Shown here in pieces: positions 52,201 to 61,430 of a DNA stretch of 64,000 nucleotides. The position numbers were made by a program, and so were the translations under genes. The DNA is from Halobium salinum (GTDB lineage Archaea; Halobacteriota; Halobacteria; Halobacteriales; Haloferacaceae). How positions within the stretch are numbered: position 1 is the first letter of the stretch; every line of letters starts with the position of its first letter. The notes beneath the pieces were generated by a model, which was not told the DNA's origin, did not search any database, and worked only from the letters and a program-made list of their open reading frames with translations. The stretch lies in NCBI RefSeq assembly GCF_026586625.1, contig NZ_JAODIW010000005.1, positions 124,001-188,000 on the forward strand, written 5' to 3'.

Positions 52201-52443
52201 ATGTCCTTTCTGCGCCGAGTGTGGTGGAACCTCTCTCCTACCGCTCGCGTTGGGCTTTTCGGCCTCGCCACGATCACCTCATTCGCAGTCTGTGTCAGTG
52301 GATGGCTGATTGTCCGGCTCCAACTCCTTACTCCTGCGGAGCGGGAGCTGCTGACTGTTCCAATGCTCATCTGTGGGCTGTTTCTTCTTGGGTTGTCTGT
52401 CTTCATCGCACTAGATTCACCCGCTACTCCGACTGCTGAATAG
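52201..52443 (+). CDS. Small two-helix membrane protein, unknown
   Basis: An 80-residue ORF with hydrophobic segments at about 19-42 and 53-71 and a SPATPTAE end. It fills the unit between copies E and H; its TAG stop (52441-52443) overlaps the first base of copy H. Unlike the other tiny ORFs it has a strongly basic head (FLRRVWW). No family recognised. Confidence 0.55.
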   Translation: MSFLRRVWWNLSPTARVGLFGLATITSFAVCVSGWLIVRLQLLTPAERELLTVPMLICGLFLLGLSVFIALDSPATPTAE

Positions 52444-52497
52444 ACACTCTGTCTGTAGGAGTTAAGTCAGTTCAGCCACCGCTGAAAGAAGCGAAGG
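52443..52497 (+). repeat. Truncated hairpin repeat copy H (left half)
   Basis: GACACTCTGTCTGTAGGAGT followed by TAAGTCAGTTCAGCC and CGCTGAAAGAAG matches the left arm and early core of the family, then diverges. It starts in the stop codon of the gene at 52201, the same position as copies C and E. Confidence 0.65.
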
Positions 52498-52677
52498 AAC
52501 ACAGACTGTCGCTCTCTGGTCGTGTTCAGTTGAGCGCGAAAGCGAAGTGAGCATACCTCTCCCGTGCAGACGGCACGGCTCTGGAGGGCCAAACAAACCA
52601 GACGTCTCCGAGCCGCCTGACTGGACGAAAAGCAGTTTTTTCGATGCGTCTGTGGTCTTTCTTCGGTATGACTCGGT

Positions 52678-54150
52678 TTAGGGGCCCCTACCGTTGTCAG
52701 GACCTTGGGAAGATTCAGACGCACCGCCTTCACTACCAGTACCGAGTGACCGGACAGCAGCCCCGGTATCGAGGTGACCTTCACCGTGGTACAACGGACT
52801 GCCGAGGTCGGTTGCGGTCTCCTCTAAGTGATTTCGGATTTCGTCAGGAGTCATCTCTGGTCGGAGACTTCGGATAAGCGCAACGACTCCTGCAACCTGT
52901 GGTGAAGCCATACTCGTTCCAGCTTTCCACCCGTATGAGGGCTCGAACGGCGGGTCGGGAGCATCGTCGTCATCAGTATCTTCCCCAGAAAAGGTAGTAC
53001 TCAGCACAAGGTCGTATTTCGCGTTCTCGACCGAGTCTAGTGCTTCGAGATCGGCGTCACCTCCTGGTGCACTGATATCGACAGCTTCCGGCCCGTAGTT
53101 AGTATAGAATGCGGGGTCGTGCGTCGGTTCTTCGAGGTGCTTGAGGGCCGCTCGGTAGTTACGCTGTTCCTGACCTTTGCCGTTGCCTGGCCCACCCCAC
53201 CGATAACCGATCGGACCGGTTGCACTGATGCTCATGTAGTTGTCAGCCTCGTTCGGGAGGCTGATGACGTCACCATCATCGTCGAGATTCGCGCCGTCGT
53301 TCCCGGCTGCCGCGACAAGCATCATTCCTTGCTCGTTCGCATACTCACTGGAAGACGTATACGCTTCCCTACGCACTTCGGCTGCCTCGGACCCTTTCGG
53401 AAGAGGATACGCACCGAGGCTCAAATTCGCAACGTCTGCATCGATGTTCGCGCTGTAAACGATAGCCGCGATGATATTCCCGAACATCGCAAACGGACCG
53501 GAGAACACTCGACAAGCGACAAGGTCGGTATCGGGTGCCATGCCGAGAACTCCGATCCCGTTGTTATCTTCTGCAGCGACGATTCCACCAACGTGCGTTC
53601 CGTGGTCACTTCCGACCGGATTGAAATCACCGCTGTCCTGAGTGAAGTTTTCAGAAAGATCGGAATTGAGAGGTCCGTCTAAATCCGGATGGTCCCCGAA
53701 GATACCCGAGTCGATGATGGAAACACGGGTCCCTTCGCCCCGTGTGATGCCGTGGACATCGGGTACGTTTTGGGCTTGCTTGTCCCACTGTAGATAGTAC
53801 AGTGGGTCGCGTTCATCCTTTGGACCGCCCCAGGGTGGAGGCCCTCCAGGCTTGCTATCGCGCTCAACCGGCGGGCCGGCGTCATCTCGGTCCTCGAGTG
53901 AGAGTTTGATGTCCGGTTCTACTCGTTTTTCGTCTACTGCAGAAGGATTGCCTCGAACGACGGCGAATTCGATTTCATTGAGCCAGTAGATGATTTCGAC
54001 GTCGTCGAACCGTCTCTTCGACAAGCCGCTCGTATCCACGATGTATCGCTCCTCTGCCGGAGCAGCCGAAACTGGGATTGTACCGAGCGTGATTCCACCG
54101 ACTGCAGCACCTGTCTTCGTCAGAAACGATCGACGGCTATGATCTTCCAT
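52678..54150 (-). CDS. Tat-exported S8 subtilase (halolysin-like)
   Basis: A 490-residue secreted serine protease. A Tat signal (SRRSFLTKTG, residues 5-14) with AlaAla cleavage region near 30 precedes a ~100-residue propeptide-like part. The catalytic triad is present: D147 in SIIDSGIFGDHPDLD, H183 in SDHGTHVGGI and a Ser in AGTSMASPQVAG (about 430). VAAAGNDG provides the oxyanion Asn region. An acidic insert (DTDDDDAPDPP) and a Gly/Ser-rich tail follow. No C-terminal PKD domain is present. It lies in the accessory region beside a low-GC island. Confidence 0.9.
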   Translation of the reverse strand: MEDHSRRSFLTKTGAAVGGITLGTIPVSAAPAEERYIVDTSGLSKRRFDDVEIIYWLNEIEFAVVRGNPSAVDEKRVEPDIKLSLEDRDDAGPPVERDSKPGGPPPWGGPKDERDPLYYLQWDKQAQNVPDVHGITRGEGTRVSIIDSGIFGDHPDLDGPLNSDLSENFTQDSGDFNPVGSDHGTHVGGIVAAEDNNGIGVLGMAPDTDLVACRVFSGPFAMFGNIIAAIVYSANIDADVANLSLGAYPLPKGSEAAEVRREAYTSSSEYANEQGMMLVAAAGNDGANLDDDGDVISLPNEADNYMSISATGPIGYRWGGPGNGKGQEQRNYRAALKHLEEPTHDPAFYTNYGPEAVDISAPGGDADLEALDSVENAKYDLVLSTTFSGEDTDDDDAPDPPFEPSYGWKAGTSMASPQVAGVVALIRSLRPEMTPDEIRNHLEETATDLGSPLYHGEGHLDTGAAVRSLGTGSEGGASESSQGPDNGRGP

Positions 54151-54631
54151 TGCAGATCATGTTCAATCAGTCAGTTGATTATGAGTTTTGAAACCCAACA
54201 AATTATCTTATTTATATATTTAATTTCACCTATTAGATTTTATTATATAATTTGAAATATTCTATTGAATAACTAGTATTTTCATACGAAATTCAAACAG
54301 AGGCATAGGACAAACCGAACTATTCGACAATCAGATCTCATCAGTGGTATTCGACCGTCGCGGAAGCAGATGCTGTGCCTTGGAAGAGTGCTTCAATGAC
54401 CTGCTTCTTGAGCAACAGCATGTCCTCACAAAACACTAACTCGATAGTAGAGGGCAGATACTCATTGAACAGGGCTCACTCAACTCGAGCAGGAGGCAGA
54501 AACACGAGCTGCGTAGGAACGGCCCACTGTTCCTCCTCTGTCACGGTAGTTTGCTCACACCTGGAATCGAACTCCGATTGGTGCTGTGTGAATGTATCAG
54601 CCACCTTCTCTGTCCGTTCATTATAATGAAT
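54151..54631. other. AT-rich island and gene-free gap
   Basis: From about 54180 to 54300 the sequence is strikingly AT-rich (runs such as TATTTATATATTTAATTT), rare in haloarchaea, and no gene is seen. The rest up to 54,631 is unassigned. The subtilase promoter probably lies within the first 50 bp of the gap. Confidence 0.5.
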
Positions 54632-54766
54632 GCAAGGCGAAAACCCGCGCCTTCAGGCGCGGGAGGAAACCGACAATCCCTCTTACAAACCACGCACGAT
54701 CGCAGGCCGGCTCCCCAACGCCAACCCAAGTTATTATAAACACTAACCACCACGTATGAAATACAG

Positions 54767-56005
54767 ATGGTGGACGACTTACGCACTCGAACCGTCCCCG
54801 TCAAACTCGATGTGGGCGAGAGTGCCGCCAGTCTCCTCCACCAGACAACCGACCACTTCCTCGACGCCGCCAACCACGTCGTCACCGTCGCGTGGGAACC
54901 TGACTGGAAGATCACCAGCAAACAGAAACTCCACGACCAAACGTACTACGACGTTCGAGACGACTCGCCACTTCCGGCCAACCTCGTGCAATCCGCACGA
55001 AACCGAGCCGCAGAAGCCGTCAAAGGCTGTATCGAACGCTGGAAGGAAGGCAAGAACGCCTCGAAACCACATTTCACGTCACGGTTCGCCAGTTACGACG
55101 TCCGAACCGTCACCGTCAACGACGACCACTGCACGCTTGCCACTATCGACGGGCGAGTTACTGCAGAGTTCGTTCTACCGGACGAACAGCGAGATACGCC
55201 GCACTCGGCGTACCTGTTCAACGATGACTACGACGTGAAAGGAGCCACGCTCCACTACGACACAGTTGAGGACTGCTTCTACCTCCATGTGCGGACAAAG
55301 CCCGCCGTGGAGAACGATGATGCCGACACAGGCGACGCCAAGCACGTCTCCGTCCTTGGTGTTGACCTCGGCATCACAAACATCGCAACCACCTCAACTG
55401 GACGCTTCTGGAGCGGTGGCGAACTCAACCACTGGCACCGCGAATACGAGAAACGCCGAGGGGACCTGCAACAGACCGGGACCCGATGGGCACACAACAA
55501 CGTCCAACGAGTCGGTCGCAAGCAAACCGGACGGTTCGAGCAGATGCTTCATACCATCTCAAACGACCTGGTTGAAGAAGCTCTTGAGAACGACTGTACG
55601 CATATCGTGTTCGAGCAACTCAAGGGCATCCGCGAACGCCTACCGCACGCGAAGGCGGTTCACAAGTGGGCGTTCCACCGCCTATTCGAGTACGTCACGT
55701 ACAAGGCCGAGTCTGAAGGGCTTGTGGTGAAGCAGGTTAATCCTGCGTACACGAGTCAACGTTGCTCAAAATGTGGATTCACCCACAAGGATAATCGTCC
55801 GCACAACAACGGGCAGGACGAGTTCGAGTGTTTGAAATGTGGGTACGATGTTCACGCGGATTACAATGCGGCGAAGAATATCGGTCTGAAGTATCTCCGC
55901 GACCAGCAAAAGTCTGGGCGTGGAGGCGCACCTGTAGGCGTGCGCTTGAACAGCGGGACGTTAAACGTGAACGGCGAATATTCGCCTACCGCTCTCAGCG
56001 GTTAG
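54767..56005 (+). CDS. tnpB: TnpB, RNA-guided nuclease of IS1341-type element
   Basis: A 412-residue TnpB with all RuvC parts: the first Asp in VLGVDLGITN (about 196), the Glu in IVFEQLKGIRE (about 285) and the last Asp in VHADYNAAKNIG (about 367). The zinc ribbon is CSKCGF and CLKCGY. The N-terminal OTU/HTH part is intact, so the protein may be active. The reading frame is uninterrupted with a TATA-like TTATTATAAA at about 54729-54738 upstream. TnpB nucleases use an RNA guide to keep the element at its site. Confidence 0.9.
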   Translation: MVDDLRTRTVPVKLDVGESAASLLHQTTDHFLDAANHVVTVAWEPDWKITSKQKLHDQTYYDVRDDSPLPANLVQSARNRAAEAVKGCIERWKEGKNASKPHFTSRFASYDVRTVTVNDDHCTLATIDGRVTAEFVLPDEQRDTPHSAYLFNDDYDVKGATLHYDTVEDCFYLHVRTKPAVENDDADTGDAKHVSVLGVDLGITNIATTSTGRFWSGGELNHWHREYEKRRGDLQQTGTRWAHNNVQRVGRKQTGRFEQMLHTISNDLVEEALENDCTHIVFEQLKGIRERLPHAKAVHKWAFHRLFEYVTYKAESEGLVVKQVNPAYTSQRCSKCGFTHKDNRPHNNGQDEFECLKCGYDVHADYNAAKNIGLKYLRDQQKSGRGGAPVGVRLNSGTLNVNGEYSPTALSG

Positions 56006-56026
56006 AACGGGAGTCCACGCTGAATG

Positions 56027-56046
56027 CCATGGCGTTCACGCCGTGG
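56027..56046. repeat. Right-end hairpin of the TnpB element
   Basis: CCATGGCG (56027-56034) and CGCCGTGG (56039-56046) pair over 8 bp with one G-T-type mismatch around a TTCA loop. It lies 22 bp after the tnpB stop, where the guide-RNA end of such elements usually folds. Confidence 0.55.
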
Positions 56047-56166
56047 TAGCTTACTGGTGGGTATGTGAGGCAAGCCGAATTCTGCGATCATACCGGGAGA
56101 TACGGTACTTGAGGCAGTTATCTTAGCGATACAACACTTATATGTCTGCATAGAGATGGTTCAGAT

Positions 56167-56994
56167 ATGGTAGGACGATTCACTCGCGGCCTCCGAGTCG
56201 TCGACGACAGCGTCGACGTCTTCCGCGACAATCCCCGCTTGGCCATCCTTCCATTGTTGAGCCTTCTCTCGATTGGAGGTGCATTCGCCATCGTGCTCGG
56301 AACCGCTCTCCGATACGGAGCAGTGAGTTCAGTTCTCACGAGCGACCTCCTCCAGTACGCCGCCATCTTCGTCGCAATCGCAGTTTCGTCGAGCGTCGGG
56401 ACCTTCTTCAACGCCGCTGTGGTCCACTGTGCATTTCAGTACTTTGACGGCAAGGAGACGTCCGTACGTGGTGGACTCGCCGCCGCATGGCAAGTCCGCC
56501 GGAAGATCGCACTCTGGTCAGTGACCGCTGCGACACTCGGGACCGTTCTGTACATCATCGACGAGAACTTCGGTGCGCTGGGATCGCTCGCACGGGTACT
56601 GTTTGACCTTGCCTGGGGTCTGCTGACGTTCTTCGTCATTCCTGTACTCGTACTTGAGGATACGAAGGGCCTCAGACCGCTTCTGCAAGAAAGCGGTACG
56701 GCGTTCCGTGAGACGTGGGGCGAAAGCATCACCGCTTCGCTTGGGATCTCGTTCGTGTTCTTTCCCGTTGGGGTAATCGGACTTAGTGTACTCGGATGGG
56801 CGTATCTGTTCGCAAGCGGTGTCCCAGCACTTCTCATAGGGTCGGCTGGATTCATCGTTCTCGTCGCAGCAATGGTCGCAGCGCAAGTGCTCGGAATGGT
56901 TGCCCGAACAGCTCTTTACCGGTACGCCGTCGCCGATGAGAAGGTCGGTCCGTGTGCAGGCCGGAACCCCGAGACTATCTTCCCATCGGACTGA
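56167..56994 (+). CDS. DUF6159-like multi-pass membrane protein
   Basis: A 275-residue integral membrane protein with about six hydrophobic segments and the typical starts VVDDSVDVFRDNPRLAILPL and SSSVGTFFNAAVVHCAFQYF and FVIPVLVLEDTKGLRPLLQE. These match the DUF6159 family, whose role is unknown. A TATA-like CTTATATGT at 56137-56145 lies 22-30 bp before the ATG. The middle Lys/Arg-rich loops suggest positive-inside topology. Confidence 0.8.
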   Translation: MVGRFTRGLRVVDDSVDVFRDNPRLAILPLLSLLSIGGAFAIVLGTALRYGAVSSVLTSDLLQYAAIFVAIAVSSSVGTFFNAAVVHCAFQYFDGKETSVRGGLAAAWQVRRKIALWSVTAATLGTVLYIIDENFGALGSLARVLFDLAWGLLTFFVIPVLVLEDTKGLRPLLQESGTAFRETWGESITASLGISFVFFPVGVIGLSVLGWAYLFASGVPALLIGSAGFIVLVAAMVAAQVLGMVARTALYRYAVADEKVGPCAGRNPETIFPSD

Positions 56995-57334
56995 AGTACC
57001 TCTCCGGTCCAGCCGTTCTACCGTCGAATGCGAGTTCGACAATGAGTGAACTGATGGACGAATCTCAATCCAGACAACCCCCGGGTGTACGTGTCGGCAA
57101 CGACTACCATGGGTTCTCGTCTAATTTTAGTCACAAAGGAACGCTTTCGGCGGTGAATCATACGGCAGACGGCTAATGCGAATTGTGTCGGAATATCAGT
57201 ATTCAAATCTACCCGTCATTTCGTTTCAGTCGAGAAGATCTACGGGACACGAAGTAAGCTGACGGCGCTGAACTAGTATAGAACTCAGCTATTCACCGGT
57301 AGTGCTAATCTCTCTAGCCGTCAAAATTCTAATG
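56995..57334. other. Gene-free gap
   Basis: I see no convincing gene or repeat in these 340 bp. It lies between the stop codons of convergent membrane-protein genes and might contain terminators, but no clear T-rich run was found. Confidence 0.35.
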
Positions 57335-58807
57335 CTAGATGCGTGCAAGTCCGACCCAGAGAAGCACCCCAACGTGAAAGAGGATGAACGGCGCGAACAA
57401 CACACCAAGAGCCATCGCGAACTCGGGACTGACGTTCGGGTCTAAAATGAGCCCAGCTGGGAGTATCAAAAAGAACAGGAACAAGAGCCCGACAGTAGCG
57501 ACGACACTAAGGTCCTGTTCGGGACGTTCAGTCTTCTGCACCGGTAATCCAAGTGTCTTGACGGCCTGTTCGATATCTACGACGGGGCCGAGTTGGACCT
57601 TCGAACCCTCTACCTCCTCAACTCCGGAAATGGTGAGCGTCCCCGTATCGAGCAACCGATCCGCAATCGCGTTCTTCACCGAAAACGACGACCGCGCGAT
57701 GTCGGCCGTCCACTGGGGGGATTCAAGCAAGGTGTCGTAGGCGACAAGTAACTTGCCACGACGCTGATACTCAATAGTCCCATAGCGAAGGTAGTAGCTG
57801 AGGATACGGACTCCGGCGATAGCAAGGATAATCAGCGCCGTAATCACAATCCACGATGATTTCCCGGAAATGAGCGCGAGGACGAATAGACAGAGAACAA
57901 TGATTCCGAGTCGACTGGCGAAGCCGAAGAGGATGTACGGCAGACTCGTGAGTATGACCGGCGTCCGAGTGACGCGAACACGGCTGTCCACGGCCGCGTC
58001 TGGAAGGTCGATTTCGGGTGGGGCTTCACGAACCTCCTCCTCGTCGAACAAGTGATCACCGAGTCCGAACAACGGTTTCTCGACGCGTTCTGCGTAGAAG
58101 CCGTACACCGACAGGAGCGTCTTTCCGAGAACTGCGACGGCAAAGAGGAGGAGGTTCGTGTCCGAACCACTACTCCCAATCGTTAGGAGGCCGACCCACA
58201 TGAGCGAGAATGTGAGTAGCATCGGCGTCCGGAGTATCTCTCGTGCCGACACCTCCCTATAGCGCTCGTCTCGAACGTACTCGGTTATGAACTCAGCGAG
58301 TTGTGTGACCACCAACCCGAAGATGCCTGCGATTAGTCCGGCAGAGAGAACCGAGCCCAGCGATGACGACCAGAAGAGCAGCGTCATCGGAACGAGGAAC
58401 ACGGCCCAGAAGCCGAGTATCGTGAGCGCGAGCGGGATGTTACGCGGATAGACCGGTGGCCAGTCCGACCGAAGATCCCACCCACCTCGTTTCTCGCGGA
58501 GTTCGTGAAGCGGTTCGATGCCGCTCGTAACGTCCGGGGAGCCACGCTCTGCGAGGAGGGCTTTGACCACGGCGATGAGGACGGTCACGAAAGCTTCGAC
58601 CCAGTAGAGTACGAGCAGCGACGTGAGACTCCAGTCCCAAATAGTGATACCTATGAGCGGGAAGAGATTCACGCAGGCAACCGCAAGCATACCGACCAGC
58701 AGTGTCGCAACGGAGGTGAGGCGCGCGCGGACCGGGCGGTCGTTCACGGTAGGACGAGGGAATAACTGGTTATTGATTTGTCGGTACAGTATCGAGTATT
58801 CCAGCAC
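57335..58807 (-). CDS. Membrane protein with N-terminal DUF6498-like and C-terminal PH-like domain (paralogue 1)
   Basis: A 490-residue protein. Residues 25-270 hold about six helices, including IGITIWDWSLTSLLVLYWVE and WPPVYPRNIPLALTILGFWA, the DUF6498 pattern; the middle helices (around 300-345) are followed by a soluble domain (about 345-430) with IEYQRRGKLLVAYDTLLESP, resembling bacterial PH-like bPH_2; and two terminal helices follow (about 437-488). It is a clear paralogue of the next gene. Function unknown. Confidence 0.72.
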   Translation of the reverse strand: MLEYSILYRQINNQLFPRPTVNDRPVRARLTSVATLLVGMLAVACVNLFPLIGITIWDWSLTSLLVLYWVEAFVTVLIAVVKALLAERGSPDVTSGIEPLHELREKRGGWDLRSDWPPVYPRNIPLALTILGFWAVFLVPMTLLFWSSSLGSVLSAGLIAGIFGLVVTQLAEFITEYVRDERYREVSAREILRTPMLLTFSLMWVGLLTIGSSGSDTNLLLFAVAVLGKTLLSVYGFYAERVEKPLFGLGDHLFDEEEVREAPPEIDLPDAAVDSRVRVTRTPVILTSLPYILFGFASRLGIIVLCLFVLALISGKSSWIVITALIILAIAGVRILSYYLRYGTIEYQRRGKLLVAYDTLLESPQWTADIARSSFSVKNAIADRLLDTGTLTISGVEEVEGSKVQLGPVVDIEQAVKTLGLPVQKTERPEQDLSVVATVGLLFLFFLILPAGLILDPNVSPEFAMALGVLFAPFILFHVGVLLWVGLARI

Positions 58808-58959
58808 TTAGCCTGTCCTTGTCGACTTCTCGAGCGTCAGCCTCGGAGTCAATCCCCGAGCCACCCGCCTCACGTATCTGTAGCGTTCGAGCAGTCTGCG
58901 AGCGATATTAGTCGCCCCTTGTTCTGGTTCACCCTCTGGGCGGGCGACCAGCGAACCGT

Positions 58960-60378
58960 TCACGAATGTGCGAGCTTCCAGAAACCCATCGGAACGATAC
59001 CGAGGAGCGGAAGCGATACTGGAAGGAGCACCCACGAGACGGACGGACCGACTGGTGTGGTAGCCACGACGATACTGCTGACGGCGATGAGGGCGGCCGA
59101 ACCGACCGCAGCACCGACGAATCGCCAGTCGAGTGGCGAGAGATCGGTCGACTGGAGAGGAATGTCGAACGCCTTGACGAACCTCTTCGGGTCGCTGACT
59201 GGGCCAAGCGTCCGCTCGGTTCCACCGCTGTCCCAGCCCGTCGTAACAGTGATCGTTCGCGTCCCGAAGTGCCGGTCAGAGGGGCGCGTTTCGACGACAG
59301 TAGCGTCACGGAGTTCGGTGAGTGGCGTTGTCCACTGTGGCTCGTCAGTTAAGCGGTCGTAAGCGACGAGCTGGCCACTTATCCGATAGTACGTCGTCCA
59401 CCAATTCATCAGAACGACCTCTATGGTGTCGCCGGCGACCATGAGGCCCAATAGGACGAGGCCGGCGAGGCCGCCCGCGAGCCAAAGCGTTAGTGAGGGC
59501 TCTCCTCCCCCGAGAAACGCGGGCACGCCGAGCCAGACGAACCCAGCCAACACGACGTAGAACGGTCCCGTCTCCGAAAGAACACGCCAGACTGCGGCTG
59601 CCGCGATCGACCCCTGGTCGACATCGACCGTAGCCGACGGTTGGCCCACAGGGACGTCGACCGAATCGGCGGTAGTGGTGCTGTTGGGCCCGGAGAGCCA
59701 CCTAGTTAGTCGTCCAGCGCCGCCGTGTTCGGCACTGAAGCCGGACCACTCAACGAGCACCTTCATAGCTACGAATGCGACGAGCACGGATTTTGCTCCT
59801 CCAACTACGACAATGAATAGAAAGACCGCGAGGAAGAGCCCTTGGCGAGCGGGAATTTCGATGACGGCGTACGGCGAAATCTCCGCGTACCGGCCGTTCC
59901 GAAAGTAGATGTGTACCGCTTCTGCGACCTGACCGACAATTAGCGCAACGACGCTGAGCAGTACTTCCGGGCGGCCGAGAATGTCGAGGACCGCGACGAC
60001 CTCCGAGACCGGAGCGAGAACGAAGAAGCCGACCCACACACTACCGCTGACGACTGCGACGGTGAACGGGACGTTCCGTGGATAGACCGGCGGCAAACTA
60101 TCGTGAACGGTGATATTACCGCGCTTGTTCGTGAGAGCGCTCTTGGAGACGCTGAAGACGCCGTTCTCGCGGTCGGAAGCGGGCGGCTTGCCGGCGAATA
60201 GTGCTTTCACTCCCGCGAGCGGCAACAGCACCAGTAACTCGAGCGCGTAAATAGTGACGAGCGTCTCGGGGTTCCAGTCGAACCACGCCACTCCCGCGAG
60301 CGGGAGGATGTTGGTGGCGAGAACGGGGAGAAAGCCAAGTGCGGCCTGTGAGGGGTTGCTGTACCGGATGGAGGACAC
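58960..60378 (-). CDS. Membrane protein with N-terminal DUF6498-like and C-terminal PH-like domain (paralogue 2)
   Basis: The 472-residue protein repeats the architecture of its downstream neighbour: GVAWFDWNPETLVTIYALELL, LPPVYPRNVPFTVAVVSG, four further helices, then a soluble ISGQLVAYDRLTDEPQWTTP segment and FDIPLQSTDLSP before two last helices. The two genes lie head-to-tail, 152 bp apart, and share helix order but differ considerably in sequence, implying an old tandem duplication. Unknown function. Confidence 0.72.
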   Translation of the reverse strand: MSSIRYSNPSQAALGFLPVLATNILPLAGVAWFDWNPETLVTIYALELLVLLPLAGVKALFAGKPPASDRENGVFSVSKSALTNKRGNITVHDSLPPVYPRNVPFTVAVVSGSVWVGFFVLAPVSEVVAVLDILGRPEVLLSVVALIVGQVAEAVHIYFRNGRYAEISPYAVIEIPARQGLFLAVFLFIVVVGGAKSVLVAFVAMKVLVEWSGFSAEHGGAGRLTRWLSGPNSTTTADSVDVPVGQPSATVDVDQGSIAAAAVWRVLSETGPFYVVLAGFVWLGVPAFLGGGEPSLTLWLAGGLAGLVLLGLMVAGDTIEVVLMNWWTTYYRISGQLVAYDRLTDEPQWTTPLTELRDATVVETRPSDRHFGTRTITVTTGWDSGGTERTLGPVSDPKRFVKAFDIPLQSTDLSPLDWRFVGAAVGSAALIAVSSIVVATTPVGPSVSWVLLPVSLPLLGIVPMGFWKLAHS

Positions 60379-60714
60379 TGGTTGCCCTCTCTCTCGTCGG
60401 TGGATATGTCTGGTGGAACGGCTTTTTGAGTTGAACTGGTGGCATCGAATTGTAGAGTGTGAAGTCCGTGTTCAGCAAAGTGGGAGCGAATTACACAGCA
60501 TATGACAGTAAATGTTTCATCGACCACTCGGGTATCCCCTCTCGTTTGATAAATTCCGGGTCTGTCCAGTCACCAGAACCAGGAGGCCACCGACTTCTGG
60601 CATAGAGCACCAAGAAATTACGTCGCCTCGCTCTTCACGCTCACCGAACACGACCGGATAGGCAGTAGGAATTTTAATTATCGGGGGGTCAAGTTATTGT
60701 GGTGAGACCCTCCA
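60379..60714. other. Divergent intergenic region
   Basis: A TATA-like TTTTAATTATC at about 60671-60681 lies 34-44 bp before the AIM24 gene's ATG at 60715. No minus-strand promoter is striking. No gene is visible. Confidence 0.4.
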
Positions 60715-61392
60715 ATGGAGTACGAATTCACCCACAAGCCATCGTACACGCACTTGATTGTGACTCTGGAACCGAGCGAATCAGTGGTCGCTGAACCGGG
60801 CGCGATGGTCGGTCACTCTGCGAACGTCTCAATGGAAACTGAGACGAGTCGAGATGGGCTGCTCAGTTCCGCAAAGTCATTGCTGGGTGGAGAATCCGCG
60901 TTTGCTAACAAGTTCACTGCCAGAGACGAACCAGGAACAGTAACACTCGCTCCTCCGTCACCGGGCGATATCATGTCCTACGAGCTTCACGAGGAGACTC
61001 TGTACTCTACGGATGGTGCGTTTCTGGCAGGGAGTGACGGCATCGATATCGACTCAGAGCTAGGTGACTTCAAATCGATGTTGGGCGAGGCGAGTTTGAC
61101 TCCCTTGGCGCTGAAGGGGACTGGAACGGTATTCGTCGAAGCGTACGGTGGCTTGGAGAAACTTGAGCTAGCGGCTGATGAGTCCTACGTCTTGGACAAC
61201 GAACACTTGGTCGCATGGGATAACAGCGTCGACTACTCAATTGAGCGAGTCGGAAATCTCAAATCGTCGCTATTGAGTGGTGAGGGGCTTGTTTTCGAGT
61301 TCACCGGACCAGGGACGGTTTGGTACCAGACGCGTGATCTGGACGCGTTAGTGTCGACACTTGCTCAGCGAATGCCCGGTCAAGGACAGTGA
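60715..61392 (+). CDS. AIM24/TIGR00266-family protein
   Basis: A 225-residue beta-rich protein of the AIM24 (TIGR00266) family. Landmarks are EPSESVVAEPGAMVGHSAN (about 22-40), LAPPSPGDIM (about 82-91), a Gly-rich FLAGSDG turn, the VFVEAYGGLEKLEL strand and GEGLVFEFTGPGTVWYQTRD near the end. Mitochondrial AIM24 affects inner-membrane organisation; prokaryotic relatives have unknown function. It stands next to membrane proteins, which suits a membrane-surface role. Confidence 0.85.
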   Translation: MEYEFTHKPSYTHLIVTLEPSESVVAEPGAMVGHSANVSMETETSRDGLLSSAKSLLGGESAFANKFTARDEPGTVTLAPPSPGDIMSYELHEETLYSTDGAFLAGSDGIDIDSELGDFKSMLGEASLTPLALKGTGTVFVEAYGGLEKLELAADESYVLDNEHLVAWDNSVDYSIERVGNLKSSLLSGEGLVFEFTGPGTVWYQTRDLDALVSTLAQRMPGQGQ

Positions 61393-61430
61393 ACATGTCG
61401 ACATTTGTCTCGAACGGGAAAAGAATCCAA

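Larger units (their letters stand above)
54632..56050 (+). mobile_element. IS1341-type (TnpB-only, IS200/IS605-like) insertion element
   Basis: The tnpB gene is bracketed by hairpins typical of IS200/IS605 relatives: CCCGCGCCTTCAGGCGCGGG at 54644-54663 near the left end and CCATGGCG-TTCA-CGCCGTGG at 56027-56046 after the gene. There is no TnpA, so it would depend on one in trans. The exact ends are not certain. The right-end hairpin region is where the guide (omega) RNA of TnpB systems normally lies. Confidence 0.75.
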
